From contig NC_090610.1 in assembly GCF_004359215.1 (NCBI RefSeq), positions 12,871,711 to 12,935,710 of the forward strand: a stretch of DNA of 64,000 nt, in the 5' to 3' direction. This document shows positions 41,580 to 53,175 of the stretch, in pieces (within the stretch, counting starts at the first letter, position 1; every line of letters starts with the position of its first letter). The DNA comes from Bremia lactucae. Taxonomy: Eukaryota; Oomycota; Peronosporomycetes; Peronosporales; Peronosporaceae. A program made the translations under genes and the position numbers. The notes under the pieces were generated by a model. The model saw only the letters and a list, made by a program, of their open reading frames with translations, made no database searches and was not told the DNA's origin.

Positions 41580-42205
41580 AGCATCGATCACTTCGATGCT
41601 CCTCGTACGGTAATTGCCAACGACTCGAATTTGCGTGCTTGCATCTATCACGAGTATCACGATGCCCCAGCTGGTGGCGACTTAGGCCGCAAAAAGACTT
41701 TCGCGGCTGCGTCTCGTGACTTCTTCTTGCCCCATATGTACAAGTGAGTACGCAACTAGATTCGTACATACGAAATTTGCCAACGGGTGAAACCATCTCC
41801 ATCGTCGCAGGCCGTTACCGATTGCAGCTAAAGCTTGGCGTTCAGTTTCGATGAACTTTATCTTCGGGCTCGCATCCGATAGTCAAGATCGAACGGGTGT
41901 CTTGACTTTTGTCGACAGATTCGGCAAGATGACACACCTGGTGCCTGTTCGCTACGATCACCGCGCCAGAGACCGCGGTGCACTTCATTTACGTTGTTCG
42001 TGGCCATCACGGCTTGCTGGAAAATATTTTTTCGGACCGTGATCCCAGATTCACATCCGCATTTTGGATGTCACTGTTCAAGCTTCTCGGAACAAAGCTG
42101 CATATGTCAACCCCGGCCTATCCGGAAACGGATGGGCAAACCGAGCGCGTGAATAGAGTCCTCGAAGGTGTGCTTCGAAGTTATGCAGCTTCCTTCACGA
42201 GTTAG
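41580..42205 (+). pseudogene. Integrase of element 5
   Basis: A zinc-binding remnant (CIYHEYHDAPAGGDLGRKKT, ICQRVKPSPSSQA), then core motifs NFIFGLASDSQDRTGVLTFV, SDRDPRFTSAFWMSLF, STPAYPETDGQTERVNRVLE. Two frameshifts; the core ends at a stop near 42203. Confidence 0.85.
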
Positions 42206-43239
42206 AGTGTAATTTTTACTACTTGCTGAGTCCGTACTCAACAATGCTGTATCCGCGCCCACAGCGCCTCGTGGCTCCACTCCGGGTGCGGGTGAAGGTG
42301 ATAAAAAACAGATCTAGTGCAGCCCACATTTGTTTAAGCGATCCAAGCGAAGTCTGCCGTTTTGACCCCACGTGGCGTGGCGTCCCCATTATCTCGTTGG
42401 ACACCGCAGACACTTATTGACCCTGCTTCGGGTACGCGTTCACCTATAGCCAACTATGCGCTGATTGAGTCGGCGCGACCACAAAACTGTGTCGGAGTTT
42501 ATCCTCCAACGTCAATCCATCATCCGGTTTGTACGTGATACACTTTAGTCTGCAGTGGATAAACAGAAAGAGAATGCAGATAAACATGGCAGGAAAACAC
42601 GAGTTAGTTTCAGAAAGGTGATCGTGTACTATTGTATACAGAAGGCCAAGGCGATTCAACAGTTACCAAACTAGGCGCAAGTAAACTCACCCAATACTTG
42701 TCGGACCATTCAAGGGTCTTAAGGCGATCGGCGACGCTTACACGCTGGACAACTCCTCATCGTTGCGACTGCACCCGACATTCTACTTCGAATAGGTAAA
42801 GGAATATCGTTTGGCTACGCTTCACAGGTTGGTTCCGATAGCGGAGTCAGGTGATCGTAGATCGACATCTTTTTCCGCCTTGCTCGACGCGCCAATGACA
42901 ATGGACGCGGCTGCTTTCCCGTCTGCACATGGCTAAGATCCTGGCGTTCCAGGTTCCTCACCCGTCAAGCAGCTTGCGGTCGACTGCTGGATCTTACTCG
43001 CGGTCCTCTCCACCTGTGCAGCACGCTCGAGAGCAGCCTCAGCTTCCAGCTGAGCGTCGGCAGCCTTGTTCGCAGCTTCACCAATATCGTCCTGGGTAAT
43101 TAGAACGCCAGCTCACCATCGCGAAGGGCTCATCGCTGCTTGTGGATGCGAAATGTCACGTTCGCTGGATCGTATTGTGGGTCACGAGGACCCTCTCCGC
43201 GAAGTAACACCGTCGACTCATGAGACGCGCGCGGTTTCA

Positions 43240-43400
43240 ATCGCGCGCAACTATTTATTATGCTGGCTTGGGTTCCCACTTGAGCAGCATACGTGGGAGC
43301 CGCGTTCCTCGCTTCTCCGCGACGTTCCAGGCATTGTTCGGGCATATGAGTCCATGGAATCGTACTACCCCAATGCAACCGCAGACGTGAATGTTCTCAC
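43240..43400 (+). pseudogene. Chromodomain of element 5
   Basis: NYLLCWLGFPLEQHTWEPRS is followed by LLRDVPGIVRAYE. The W-E-P-x-S stretch after a hydrophobic strand is the C-terminal half of a chromodomain, at the expected place after integrase. The N-terminal strand is degraded. Confidence 0.7.
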
Positions 43401-43405
43401 GGTAA

Positions 43406-44269
43406 ATGACGACCCAAGATATCGAGAACAGGAACTGTGTCGAGATTCACGGTCGTAAGAATGAAAACGATGGTGAGAACGAGAACGTCGTTGTGAACGT
43501 GTATCGCCACGATCACGAGAATGAGACCTCCACAAGTTGCGCACTACAGGATGGGCAGACGAATGTGTCGCCGCCCTGCGCTGGGCGTTTAGCGGAGATT
43601 GACTCCGCTGCCGAGAGTGGTGACGCCAGCGAGGCGCACCACGAACAACTACAGTCCATCGTTCGTAAAGACTACGGTCGTGCTTTCCGATCCAGGCTTA
43701 GTCGCGCATGCAAAGTTGTTACTCAGCGAGGTGTCTTTGTCATTCGTCGCGAGATGGACGTGGCACTAAGCCGCGAGAGTGACATCCCTCGATGACGTAA
43801 ACATAGCAGACTCGGCCATCAGTCCGAGCGCTCTCGCATACTTTTTCGTGTAAAGCGCCGATTGAGTGATTGGCAAGAATGTCATCTATATTGGCAAGCC
43901 ATTGTGTTGAGATCCTTCCAATCTCGAGCATCAGGTTCCAACGCCGGATGAATGCGCACTAGGAGCTTTGCGAAGCGTCGTACGCAACGTTCTCAAGACT
44001 CTATTCGCGTAGACCGCGTAAATCGCGTAAGCGCCGAAAGTAGTCCTGTGTCATTGCAAGTGAATTCGGAGCGTGAGCTCCGGACAAGTCGTACAGCGCT
44101 CAAGAAATGAGTTGTTGGTCTGTCTTGCACTCCCGCTGATGATGCGATGCTCGGGAGCGCTGTGGAATTGTGGGTCGTGCGCTTTGCCATCGTGGCATCG
44201 GTCGGGACTGTTAGTGTTTCGACAATCGAGCACTCACGGTTGGTTAGTGCTGTTATGAGAAGGGGGTGA
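43406..44269 (+). other. Region between chromodomain and 3' LTR of element 5
   Basis: An open frame of 129 codons (43406-43795) is Asn/Glu-rich at its start and has no recognised domain; it may be a decayed pol tail. The purine stretch GAGAAGGGGGTGA at 44257-44269 directly before the LTR is the polypurine tract. Confidence 0.5.
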
Positions 44270-44595
44270 TGTAATGGGCCACATAACAGGAGTAACACAA
44301 AACAAAACAAACAAATATATTTGAAGGCAGGTGCTGTGCCTAAATTGCGGGCACAGCGCAACAATTTCTTTTTATTGGTATAGTATTGGGGGCCTTAAGA
44401 CCCAATTTGGACCAATCATTAATTACCTGAAAATATGTGGTTCCCGAAAGGCGGGGACACGGTCATACTTAGTGCAATTGAAAATCTTCGAGACGACTAA
44501 ATAAATTTGAACTTACTTGATACCTAGCACATAAGCTGGAGCCTTCCTCAAGCGTTTCGTGTAAGCAAGTGACGGGACGTTCTAGCCCCGTTACA
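44270..44595 (+). repeat. 3' LTR of element 5
   Basis: 326 bp from TGTAATGGGCCACATAACAGG to GCCCCGTTACA, preceded by a polypurine tract and followed by the target duplication GCCGA. Confidence 0.9.
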
Positions 44596-45330
44596 GCCGA
44601 GGTCGGGCTGAGCAAAATAGAGTCGAGAAGTGTCATTTGGACACTGTGTTGAAGACTCTAGAAGACGCCCAATTGTACGTCAACTTGCAAAAGTGCGTCA
44701 TAAAGCCCCCCGACATACCTGTGCTGGGCTGCATTGTAGGTACTCATGTTGTACGAGCAGACCACGACAGAATAAAGTCAGTAAAGGAATGGCCTACTCC
44801 ACGACACGTGAAGGATTCGCGCCAATTTCTAGGGCTCGGTAAATACTTGCATAAGCACAGCAAACATTATTCAGAGCGCACGGATTAGTGCTGGGCTAGC
44901 ACCAACAATGACGCTTTTAGAGCGGTAAAGGATAGCCTCATCCATGCTCCGATCTCGGCTCTCCCAAATCCTAATCCACTTACAGTGTCGACAGTAATGC
45001 ATCTGACTTTCTCCGATAGAGACCCGTTTCGCGATTACGTTCTGGAAGTCGATATTACGTGTGCTTGGCTTTAAACTGGACATGCCGTTCGCAAATCGAT
45101 GGTAAGACTAACCGCGATATTGAAGACGTTCTGCGCAGTGTGTGTGCTGAGACGCCAAAGCGCTAAAGCACAATGCTCCCGGTTAATGCGTTTGCGTTGA
45201 ACAACTCTGGGCATGGCTCTACAGGCTATACTCCATTCTATGTGAACGCTTATACACACCCACATGTTCCGTTAAAGCTACTACTGCGTGGTTTGAAGCT
45301 TGTTGGCGGAGAAATTGCCAACCGGCTTGC
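44596..45330 (+). pseudogene. Element 4, right part: RT thumb to integrase tail
   Basis: Resumes the RT of element 4: VLKTLEDAQLYVNLQKCVIK, PDIPVLGCIVGTHVVRADHD, RQFLGLGKYLHKHSKHYSE; RNase H scraps near 44950-45080; then integrase C-terminal ALNNSGHGSTGYTPFYVNAY (45180-45250) and GGEIANRLAQ (45305-45330). The stretch between (45080-45170) is deleted compared with a full integrase. Confidence 0.8.
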
Positions 45331-45579
45331 TCAATGTTTCTTGTCACTGGGCGTGGGGACTTCAGTGCCATGTCTTCTGCTCGCTCGGTGTTTTTTGTAC
45401 TGGGCGTGGGCACTACAGTTCTCTGTCTTCTGACATCGATTGGACCTTGCAATCTCTCGTGATTTGGAGAGCGAGATTTCTCACTCTTAATATATTAGAC
45501 GTCTATTGGTTCAGGACATCAACTTTTTGTCGTATCGGTAACGATAGGAGCTCGAGTGGACGAAATCCAGTTTCAGGCT
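45331..45579. repeat. Short tandem repeat and unassigned sequence
   Basis: 45339-45440 holds two copies of a unit of about 54 bp containing ACTGGGCGTGGGG/ACTGGGCGTGGGC and GTCTTCTG. No gene seen. Confidence 0.5.
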
Positions 45580-46530
45580 GAAGTCCTCCTGTTCCCCTAT
45601 AGAGATAGATGGGTTTAGCTTCTTTCATTCGAGGCGGAACAAATGGATCTTGACAGGACCATCCGCAAGACCCTTGATGAACACCTGTGATGAATCATTG
45701 ATCGATTTACTCGCGATAGATTTAGTAGGTAAAGTGAATGGTGGGTGTAAGTGTGAATGTCACGCTTGCCCTGCTTTAAATTCAGCAGCTTTGCTCTCGA
45801 GGCCCCAAAATGACACGTGGCGGCTCAAACTTCGTCTGAGCCGGCCGAGCCGTGAAGACCTCATACATATAGGTCCTGGAGCCTTGCCCTGTAGCCCAAG
45901 ATCTGGCCAGTCCGGCCAAGTTGGACATGCCAAACTTCACTTTCGTCGCTTCATCCTCGATGCGACGAGCTTCGATATCATTGTCTAGTTCAACGAGCCC
46001 TAGCAACGAGGAGCTATTATCGACTGCCTTAAAGATCTCGATCTATAAGCCTTGGTCGACGCACATGTATCGGCCCCACAGCAGCATGTAAATGCTGCTG
46101 TCTCAACAGTTCCAACTTTTAAACACCTTGTTCTCACATAGCTCCGCCTGTTGAGAGCCTTCCTGGTGAAGCAAGGTTACCTTTCTATGGCCGTGTCGAG
46201 TACATATTGAGTAAGCTCGGTGATACCGCATGTTGGTCGTCTTTTGTAGAGCGAACAACATTGCGCTGACGACTGACCCGCCTACGATCGAACTTATTCG
46301 TTCGACTGCTTTCCACTCGAGGTCATCAAGTGAGTGAACCTCTCATGCGTAGCATGGAAGGCTCCACACGGAGCGTAAAAACTTACTTCTTCTTCATCAA
46401 ACAGGTTTATGTAGGATAGTACGTACGTGGTCATTGAACGGATCACGGAGTGCTACCATGTGTGACGGGGCACCTTTTGCTAGTACTACCTTATTACCAA
46501 CCTACGCTGATGTCAGTGTGGGCGAGGTAC
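45580..46530 (-). mobile_element. Element 6: gag-side fragment of a Ty3/gypsy element
   Basis: Minus strand: an LTR start at 46461 (TGTGACGGGGCACC on plus), a primer-binding site (46457-46440, TGGTAGCACTCCGTGATC), and gag pieces including KVKFGMSNLAGLARSWATGQ (45990-45880), which matches the gag of element 2. Pol is absent; the LTR is cut after about 70 bp. Confidence 0.75.
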
Positions 46531-47528
46531 CGCACCAATATCTTCTTATAGTCCTGATATTATAGTTAATCGTCCATTTCCCCTCAATTTTTATAAAATT
46601 CCCTCAATTTGATATGATCCGCTAATTTCATGCGTGCATGGTGATAACGGGGGCTTGGTTCCTTTTGGTAACAATCAAGTGCGTCTGCTAGAATAGAACG
46701 TTCTTGTGTGATCGATGGCCCGTAAACAGTGAAAGAGTAGGACTTAGTTTACAGAATAAAATGTTTTTGTGTCATGAACGAACCGTGGACCGTAAAATAG
46801 TCTATTAAGAAAGGTCACAAATGAACGAACGCGAACGCCAACTGGACTAAATGATTGCAAATTGAGCACAAATAGTTGACTTCGAAAGGCAACGAGCGGG
46901 CAGTGCTATCATATCGTCTCCTACCTACCTAGATGCAGTTAGCACTACGCGCGGATAAAGTAAGCTAATTCTATCAAACTAACGGATTTTACCAGAAACT
47001 AAGGGGAGATTAAGGATTACCTAAATATAGTAATATAATTTTTGCGAAGGTGATTGATTGCTCCGCCCATTCGCGCGTTTAACAGCGTTTGGCGGGGTTA
47101 ATTTAAAGACTAAAATCAACCAACGAACAGAGCTGTCCCATTAGGCACAATATTGTCATGAACGGTAGTATTGACAATTAAAAATAACAATAATATTCTG
47201 AATTTTTCGTTTGGTATTCCACAAATTTCCTTGCAATATAAACTCCCGTAGATAAATACGACTCGACTCTTTGTTGTATGGATTTCAGCAGTAACGCCCG
47301 TTCTAGACCTCCTTATGCGTTTAAAGTGCACATGACTTTGACGTTTTGTCCTTTTAATATGGGAGCCGTTAGTAATCACTCACCCTCTTAACAGTATATA
47401 ATCACCCCAAATTCATTGGCTAAATTCACTCAAATTGACGTTAGACGGAAACTCACTTTTAACAACTACTGCCACTCAACTCACTAACAAACAATTCTCT
47501 CAACTCACTTCCCCTCAATTCACTCAAA
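46531..47528. other. Unassigned A/T-rich sequence
   Basis: No convincing gene or repeat family member. Short motifs like CCCCTCAATT recur at 46580 and 47512. A minus-strand frame (47116-47379) has no recognisable domain. Confidence 0.4.
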
Positions 47529-47800
47529 ATGCAAAAAAATCAGATTCTCAGCTTTCTAGTTTTTTATAATCATCGAAAAAGGGTATTGCTTGACCATGTG
47601 CTGCACGTTCAAGATGGTATCATGCATGACCCAATAATGATCCAGACAAGAGAAAGGCCAACAGGATCTACGCAACGTGATCCTTCCCAATTTAAGCGCG
47701 TTGGAAATTAGTTAGAGGCTCCCCTCCAACGTCGATGCAGGAACTGCAATAGAAAGGGTCATAATGCGCGTACCTGCATTGAAGGTCGCGCTTGGCCTGG
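47529..47800 (+). pseudogene. Zinc-knuckle tail of a transposase-like protein
   Basis: The plus strand encodes RERPTGSTQRDPSQFKR, a stop, then in the same frame CRNCNRKGHNARTC, an intact C-x2-C-x4-H-x4-C knuckle (about 47733-47775). A basic G-R-P-x-G stretch followed by such a knuckle is typical of the C-terminus of MULE-type transposases; retroviral Gag is an alternative. A short (CCA)n run follows at 47823-47845. Confidence 0.5.
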
Positions 47801-48018
47801 TCCACCTCCCAGAATATACACCCAGCACCACCACCACCACCACATGTTATGTAGTCCCATTCTATCAACTCTTCTATGTGTAAACTGTTCATTCCACAAG
47901 TTTTAGTACAATTATAATCTGAGTTGCAAAGTGAAAGCCCTACTTCTCTTTTTTATCTTGATTTATTGCGCAGTATGTGGTGGTTAATAAGTTGTTTTCA
48001 ATCTAAAGGGTGTTTGTG

Positions 48019-48467
48019 TGTAATGGGGCATAGAGTGGTTTGTGAACCGTTTTATCCTATTCTAAAATCGTTCATTACTAAAAACCCATTTATTATGGGT
48101 AACAAAAAGTGGTCGCCGCCAGATATAAATCTGGCGGCCGAAATCTATTTTAAAATAGCTAGGGTACGGTTTTAGATTAAATAATTAAATAAAGTGCAGT
48201 TCCCCTTTAAATATCAAAGCGTTATTTGCCTTCCTAAGGCTTGCCCATTGATCTTTAAGAGATAAAAGCCTTTTTGAGGTATATACTCTTGGGCAGTAGT
48301 TGCCACTTGGTTCTAAGAACCCTTGAATTCCTTGAACTAGGAGTCATTAAGCTTTAATAGCCTGTACGACTCTTTGAGTTGTTAAACCGATTATATCTAT
48401 AGAACAAAGAGACTCTTTTAATCGAAAAATTCTGCTCTAATTTTAAGAGTGGGGTAGCTCCGCTACA
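48019..48467 (+). repeat. 5' LTR of element 7 (type B)
   Basis: 449 bp, TGTAATGGGGCATAGAG to GCTCCGCTACA. It has a hairpin at 48115-48138 (GCCGCCAGAT / ATCTGGCGGC, 4-nt loop) matching the core of the longer hairpin in the solo LTR at 19682. Confidence 0.85.
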
Positions 48468-48469
48468 CC

Positions 48470-48486
48470 TGGTAGCATTCGTAGTC
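48470..48486 (+). other. Primer-binding site, element 7
   Basis: TGGTAGCATTCGTAGTC two bases after the LTR; the first 8 bases fit the 3' end of initiator tRNA-Met. Confidence 0.75.
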
Positions 48487-48544
48487 AATCTACTTGAGTC
48501 TAAATAACACTAAACCTTTACTGAAATGGTAGATTTTTAGAACT

Positions 48545-49330
48545 TTCAGAGGCGCAACGCGCAGCGTATGACAAACTCAAAACTTTGTTTGGGCTTGAAC
48601 ATGTAGAGTTTATTATATCCCAGGGCGCAAAGGTGCTGCATGCAAGGCTTGAAGCCTCCATGCGATATGAATCCTTCCTGATCGGCCAGGTACACGATCA
48701 CCGTGCGGTATCTATGCCAACTCGGTACATCTCTGTACCTGATTCAGAGCCAAAGTCTCGCCCTCTAGTTGTCAATGTAAAGACATCTGAGGGAAAAGAG
48801 AGAGAAAACCTCCCTTTTTGGATTAAGCAGATGGAGATGTCCATTGACTTCGCCTTGTTCTTAGCATCACGGCAAAAGGTGGCTATGGCCATTTCCAAAC
48901 TCGGAGGTAGAGCGATATATGGGCACTATCGTGCAGTTCGTCAAAAAACGACGCTTTTTCCTCACGGTATTCGCTAAAACAGCAAATAACCAGCATGTTT
49001 ACACCACCTAATCAGGACTTTCGCATTCGATCACGGCTCACAGCGACTCGACAGGGTAAACGAACCCTAGGGAACTATGTCCAGGAGTTGAGAACTCTCA
49101 TTGCATCTATACATCAAGACCCGGTGCAAGAAGCAATTGTCGTAACAATTTTTATGCAGATCTCAATGATGACGTTGCCCTGCCGGAATTAGTCCGATCC
49201 CATCCTGATTCTTTCGAAGAGGCAGTTGCCATAGCGCTACGCGCTGAGTTCGGCCTTAAGTCTTCTCGTGTTAAAAACGCCTGTTCACCGTACAAGCTTC
49301 TACAAGACCGGAACCCATGGATCTAAGCCT
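48545..49330 (+). pseudogene. Gag of element 7
   Basis: Helical N-terminal part (LEHVEFIISQGAKVLHARLE), then the capsid core PFWIKQMEMSIDFALFLASR, KVAMAISKLGGRAIYGHYRA, FRIRSRLTATRQGKRTLGNY, VQELRTLIASIHQDPVQEAI and DVALPELVRSHPDSFEEAVA. Frameshifts near 48950 and 49150. Confidence 0.8.
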
Positions 49331-50253
49331 CGTTGAGGAAGGAGAAGGGGCACTTAGCATAAAAACATTTGTAAAAGTTATATGTGCGGAAGCACGAAAC
49401 ATTTACGTCCGGCCTGTCCCCTTCACACAACGCATGAAGCTCGAAAGAGCACCAACTCCAACCTATACCAGAAATCTGGCACGGTGCGGGAAAACGTCGA
49501 TACCCAGTAGGTGCGGGGCTGAGCCCGACTCAGAAAAAGGGGCTGGAACAACACGTACTCCGTCGAGTGACACATGTTGTAATAGCGATTCACTGAATGC
49601 TAAAAGCATTGCAGGCCTAAGGCCGAGTCATCAAGGGTGCAATATCCCTGAGATACGTGGAGTCGCACTTTTAAGTCCACCGAGTGTGGTCGGCCGAAGT
49701 GGCACCATACTGAGTGTCAATAGTGACACTATTGGCGGTTCGCCAGGGCATTTCCGGTCAAAACTTCTTATGCACGTTCGTTAGACGAGGAAGTTGAGTT
49801 CAGTAACTCCTTGTCGGATGTGGAATTAGACTCCATCTCTGGTATAGAAGCAATACAGATTGAAATTAGGGGACGTGAATGTCCCGGCCTCTAAGAGGCG
49901 CTTGTCTCTGATCCAAGACAGGGGAGACGCGAAGCGTCTATATCCTCACAAATTGATATGATGAGCAATTACATACGCTTGTAAATGTTGTAACCGGCAG
50001 CATCTTGGGAGAAGTTAGCCTTGCGGCAATCCCTTCGTTACATGCTCTTTTAGAGCTAGACAAAGTGTCTATTCATAAGTGTGGCCGAGCCTTTAAGGCT
50101 GGCGACTTATCTGAGATGGTGGTAATTCGACCAGCGATTGAGTTAAACTAATCGTCACTTCTGGGCGAAGCTATCCTGGATGACGCAAAAGCTGCACTTA
50201 GTGAGCGGAGTGGGTCATCGATCCTTAAAGATCCTACATATCCATTTTACTCC

Positions 50254-51420
50254 TTGATTAAGAAATTCGTAGATGCGGTATGTACCAATCCACCATCTCC
50301 TTTACCTCCGGATAGAGGTGTCCGTCATGAAATTGACTTGGTTTTGGGAACCAATACTGTGTCATACGACAGTTGCCATTACCAAAGGAACAGTGTGACG
50401 TCATTGACGATTTCTTCTGTGCAAAACACGAGGCTGGAATGGTACGAGAGAGCAAATCCCCCCATTCGACACCGACATTTTGTGTCAAAAAGCCAAATGG
50501 TTAATGGCGCATTGTACATGCTAATAATAAGCTTAATGCTGCCATTATACCAGGACAATTCCTATTCCTAGAAAGATGTTCTTCATACCAATATGGTGGG
50601 ATGTACAATGTACAGTGCACTTGACTAAGTCGATGGTTATTACCAACTGCTCATGCGAGCTAGCGATATCTCGCTCACAACGGTTAGCATTCCAAGCGAA
50701 ATGCTATGGGGGTGGTTGGTTTTACTACTAGGGCTTTCCGACGCCCCGACAACATTTAATCGTCTCGAGACGCAACGCCCTAATCGAGGTTATGGACAGA
50801 CTTATTTTGATGACATTTTTGTCCATAGTCGTGCGGAGCAGGGTTGGTCGGATATGGAAGGCCATTTATACCAATTGCGAGCAGTGCTCGAGTGTATACG
50901 CACCAATAATTTGTATGCCAATGCATCTAAAATGCATCTTTGGCGCAGAGGAAATTCCTTTCTTAGGGTGCTTCATTGGGAAGCGAGGCCTTAGAGCGGA
51001 TCCCGCAAAGTAAAAGCCATAGTAGCTGGGTCGGTTTCTAAAACCCAAAGGATTTGCGTAAGTGGTTGGGTCACGCCAATGATTTATACAAATATAGCGA
51101 AAATTACGCTGATATGGCTAGGCCATTATCTTATTCCTTAAATAGGATACAGACTAGCACAGAGCATAATGCTTTTCAAGAAGTTAAGGATAGTCTTATC
51201 CGTGTCCCGATTCTGGCACTGCCAAATCCAAATCGGCCTTCCAGTGTCGTATGTGACGGGAGAATTAGCCAATAGGCTTGCTAATGCCCTGTTACCATTC
51301 GGAAACAAATGAGCGAGTTTCACGCAACGCGATTTAGTGTCTTAAGACATGTACGTGACACGATGGCTGATAGCCAAGTCAAAATAAAGAACAAGCAGAT
51401 GCCATAGGCAGAAGCTGTAC
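50254..51420 (+). pseudogene. RT, partial RNase H and integrase tail of element 7
   Basis: RT: NPPSPLPPDRGVRHEIDLVL, ISLTTVSIPSEMLWGWLV, GLSDAPTTFNRL, the catalytic YFDDIFVHSRAEQG (about 50800), CIRTNNLYANASKM, FLGCFIGKRGLRADPAK and LRKWLGHANDLYKYSENYAD. RNase H stops at LALPNPNRPSSVVCDG (51250) and is joined directly to an integrase C-terminal piece (ELANRLANALLPFGNK, then RHVRDTMADSQ). An earlier segment (49860-50160) holds protease scraps. Confidence 0.85.
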
Positions 51421-51572
51421 CAATTGTAATGCGGTCGTAGACCGAGTTTTATCAAACGCTAAAAATCTACCTACTAACTTGGTTTCCGCGGTCTTCAAGA
51501 ACTTATTGCGCCCGCGCTTTATTGGACAATTACGGTCGTGCCCAAGAAGTCCCTAGCTACACGTTAAACCTT

Positions 51573-52955
51573 TCAGCAAGCTGCGTACACACCCAGTTTT
51601 CTACGTCGGCTTGCTTGAGCCGTATCGGGACCCTTCCCACGTGGACTTAAAGGCGCTTGCGCCGGGACAGGCGGTCGGGCCGCAGATTCCTGCATCCTCA
51701 ACAGGATGTCCAGCTGGCCCTTTAAACGAGGTTGCTGACGTTCCAGCATCGAAAGACGGTTCTGAACCGCCTCAAAAGATCTCTTAACCAGAGCAAGGAT
51801 CTCACGAAGAAATTGCGCCTCGTGCTTTAAAGCATCAAATGCTTCCGTCGAGATTTCGGCCCACTCCCGCGCTACTTGATGCGCAAGGAAACCTTCACTT
51901 TCACGTGGAGAACTTTCAAAGCGACGTCGTCGTAAGGGCCAACACCAGTATCTGGTGAAGTGGCTGGGGTACTCCTCTTCCGAAAATTCTTGGGAGTTTG
52001 AGGTACCTCTTCGGCAAGATTGCCCGTACGCCGTTGACATTTTTGAGCGCCAAGATCAAGGTCGCCAACTCGCGTCAAACGACGCTCTCCACCACTAGAA
52101 GTGGAATTAGGTGGATCTATAACCTCAGTGCGGCTTCAATCCATGGTTGCACGGTCAACCGAAGCTCTTAAATATCGGCTAGGCCTTTGTTCGTTTTGTG
52201 GCATAAATGCCGAACGTAACTGGCCTTTGGCCTTAAGCTTGGCGAAATCGAAGCGAAGCTTCCGTTCCAAACGAACATTAGCCATATCCACAAACTCTCT
52301 AATATTCCAAAAATTGCGGAGGCAGCGGGCCCGATGGACCCAGTTCTCGAATAAGACTTCGCATTCACTTCTTGTTTCGTTTGGAAACAAAACGATCGAA
52401 ATTTCCCTCATCGAGGTCACCGAAGCCCTACGGGCCTGATCACGTAAACGTGTCAGATACTGACCTCGCGTCATTACCTTTGGCGTAAGGTATTGCTCAT
52501 AAAGAGCGTCGTGAGCAGCGAGCTTCTCCGGCGTCTTCGCCGTGGAAGCGGAGATCCAGATGGCCAAGCTGTGACTGTGACCCGCGATCTCTTTGAAAAG
52601 CTTTTCGCACTAAGTGGAGTGAATCTGTATTCACTACATGCTTTAGCTTTCGCTATCTCTGCAGCTCGACAACGAGCTTTTATTTATATGAGGATTGCCC
52701 GCTCTTGCTCTTCATCGAGCGGATTCGTAATAATGTTGGACTCGGGTCATGTGTCTTGCTCAATGCAGTTAAGACATCAGCGGCACCACGTCTTGGGAAC
52801 GGATTCGGGGCCCGTCAACCTTCATCCGGAGGAGAAGGCGTGAGAGAACGATGCTCTTGTTCCTCATCCTCTAATTGAGTGTGACTATCAAAGTCCACCA
52901 TACCCTCATCGTCGAGGAAGGTGCTAAGAGTCTGTGAATCACGCTTAATTGTCAT
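51573..52955 (-). pseudogene. Antisense ORF of element 7 (acidic N-terminus, helical middle, coiled-coil tail)
   Basis: Starts at ATG 52953-52955, about 108 bp inside the 3' LTR, and runs against pol. N-terminus acidic (STFLDDEGMVDFDSHTQLED); middle 52567-52136 mostly helical with basic pairs (VMTRGQYLTRLRDQARRA, LFENWVHRARCLRNFW, FVDMANVRLERKLRFDF); C-terminal part 52040-51573 with FLREILALVKRSFEAVQNRL, a likely coiled coil. Interrupted by about three frameshifts. It has the same position and polarity as the antisense frames in elements 2 and 3, and the middle looks capsid-like. No known family is assigned with confidence. Confidence 0.55.
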
Positions 52956-53050
52956 GGGAAACAGGAATGCAAAACACAACCAAACGGTTGTTTATGTTCC
53001 AACCTCAAAGAGGAAATGAAGCGAATGTTGTCACTTGGTGTCAACAGTCT

Positions 53051-53062
53051 GATGGGGAAGGG
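53051..53062 (+). other. Polypurine tract, element 7
   Basis: GATGGGGAAGGG immediately before the LTR start TGTAATG. Confidence 0.75.
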
Positions 53063-53175
53063 TGTAATGTGGCACTCATTGTTGGAGAACCGTTGTTGTT
53101 GTACATTTACTTTGTGGGTAAAATATCCTTTTATTCTATTCAAAAATAATTAATTACGAAAACCCATTTGTTACA
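53063..53175 (+). repeat. 3' LTR of element 7, truncated
   Basis: TGTAATGTGGCACTCATTGTTGGAGA and the following bases match the start of the type B LTR at 19682; the match ends after ACCCATTTGTTAC, before the hairpin. Confidence 0.75.

Larger units (their letters stand above)
37143..44595 (+). mobile_element. Element 5: full-length nested Ty3/gypsy element with LTR pair and 5-bp TSD
   Basis: LTRs at 37143-37461 and 44270-44595 flank a 6.8-kb body with gag, RT, RNase H, integrase and chromodomain on the plus strand. The 5-bp sequence GCCGA occurs immediately outside both ends (37138-37142 and 44596-44600), a classic target-site duplication, and removing the element rejoins the RT of element 4. 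The gag-protease interval (about 38193-39550) is inverted. All frames are broken. Confidence 0.92.
48019..53175 (+). mobile_element. Element 7: Ty3/gypsy with type B LTRs and an antisense ORF
   Basis: 5' LTR 48019-48467, primer-binding site 48470, gag, protease scraps, RT, a shortened RNase H fused to the integrase tail, an antisense frame 51573-52955, polypurine tract 53051-53062 and a truncated 3' LTR from 53063. The RNase H-integrase interior (about 1.5 kb) is deleted. Confidence 0.85.

Noticed and set aside
43993..44364. 123-codon minus-strand frame running into the 3' LTR of element 5
   Set aside because: It has a hydrophobic stretch but crosses the LTR border and has no counterpart in the same place in other element families.
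47116..47379. Minus-strand frame, 87 codons, in unassigned sequence
   Set aside because: No motif, and the surrounding sequence is A/T-rich with frequent open frames by chance.
47823..47845. (CCA)n run as a coding His/Thr repeat or regulatory site
   Set aside because: A short simple repeat after a stop codon in a decayed transposase fragment; no sign of function.
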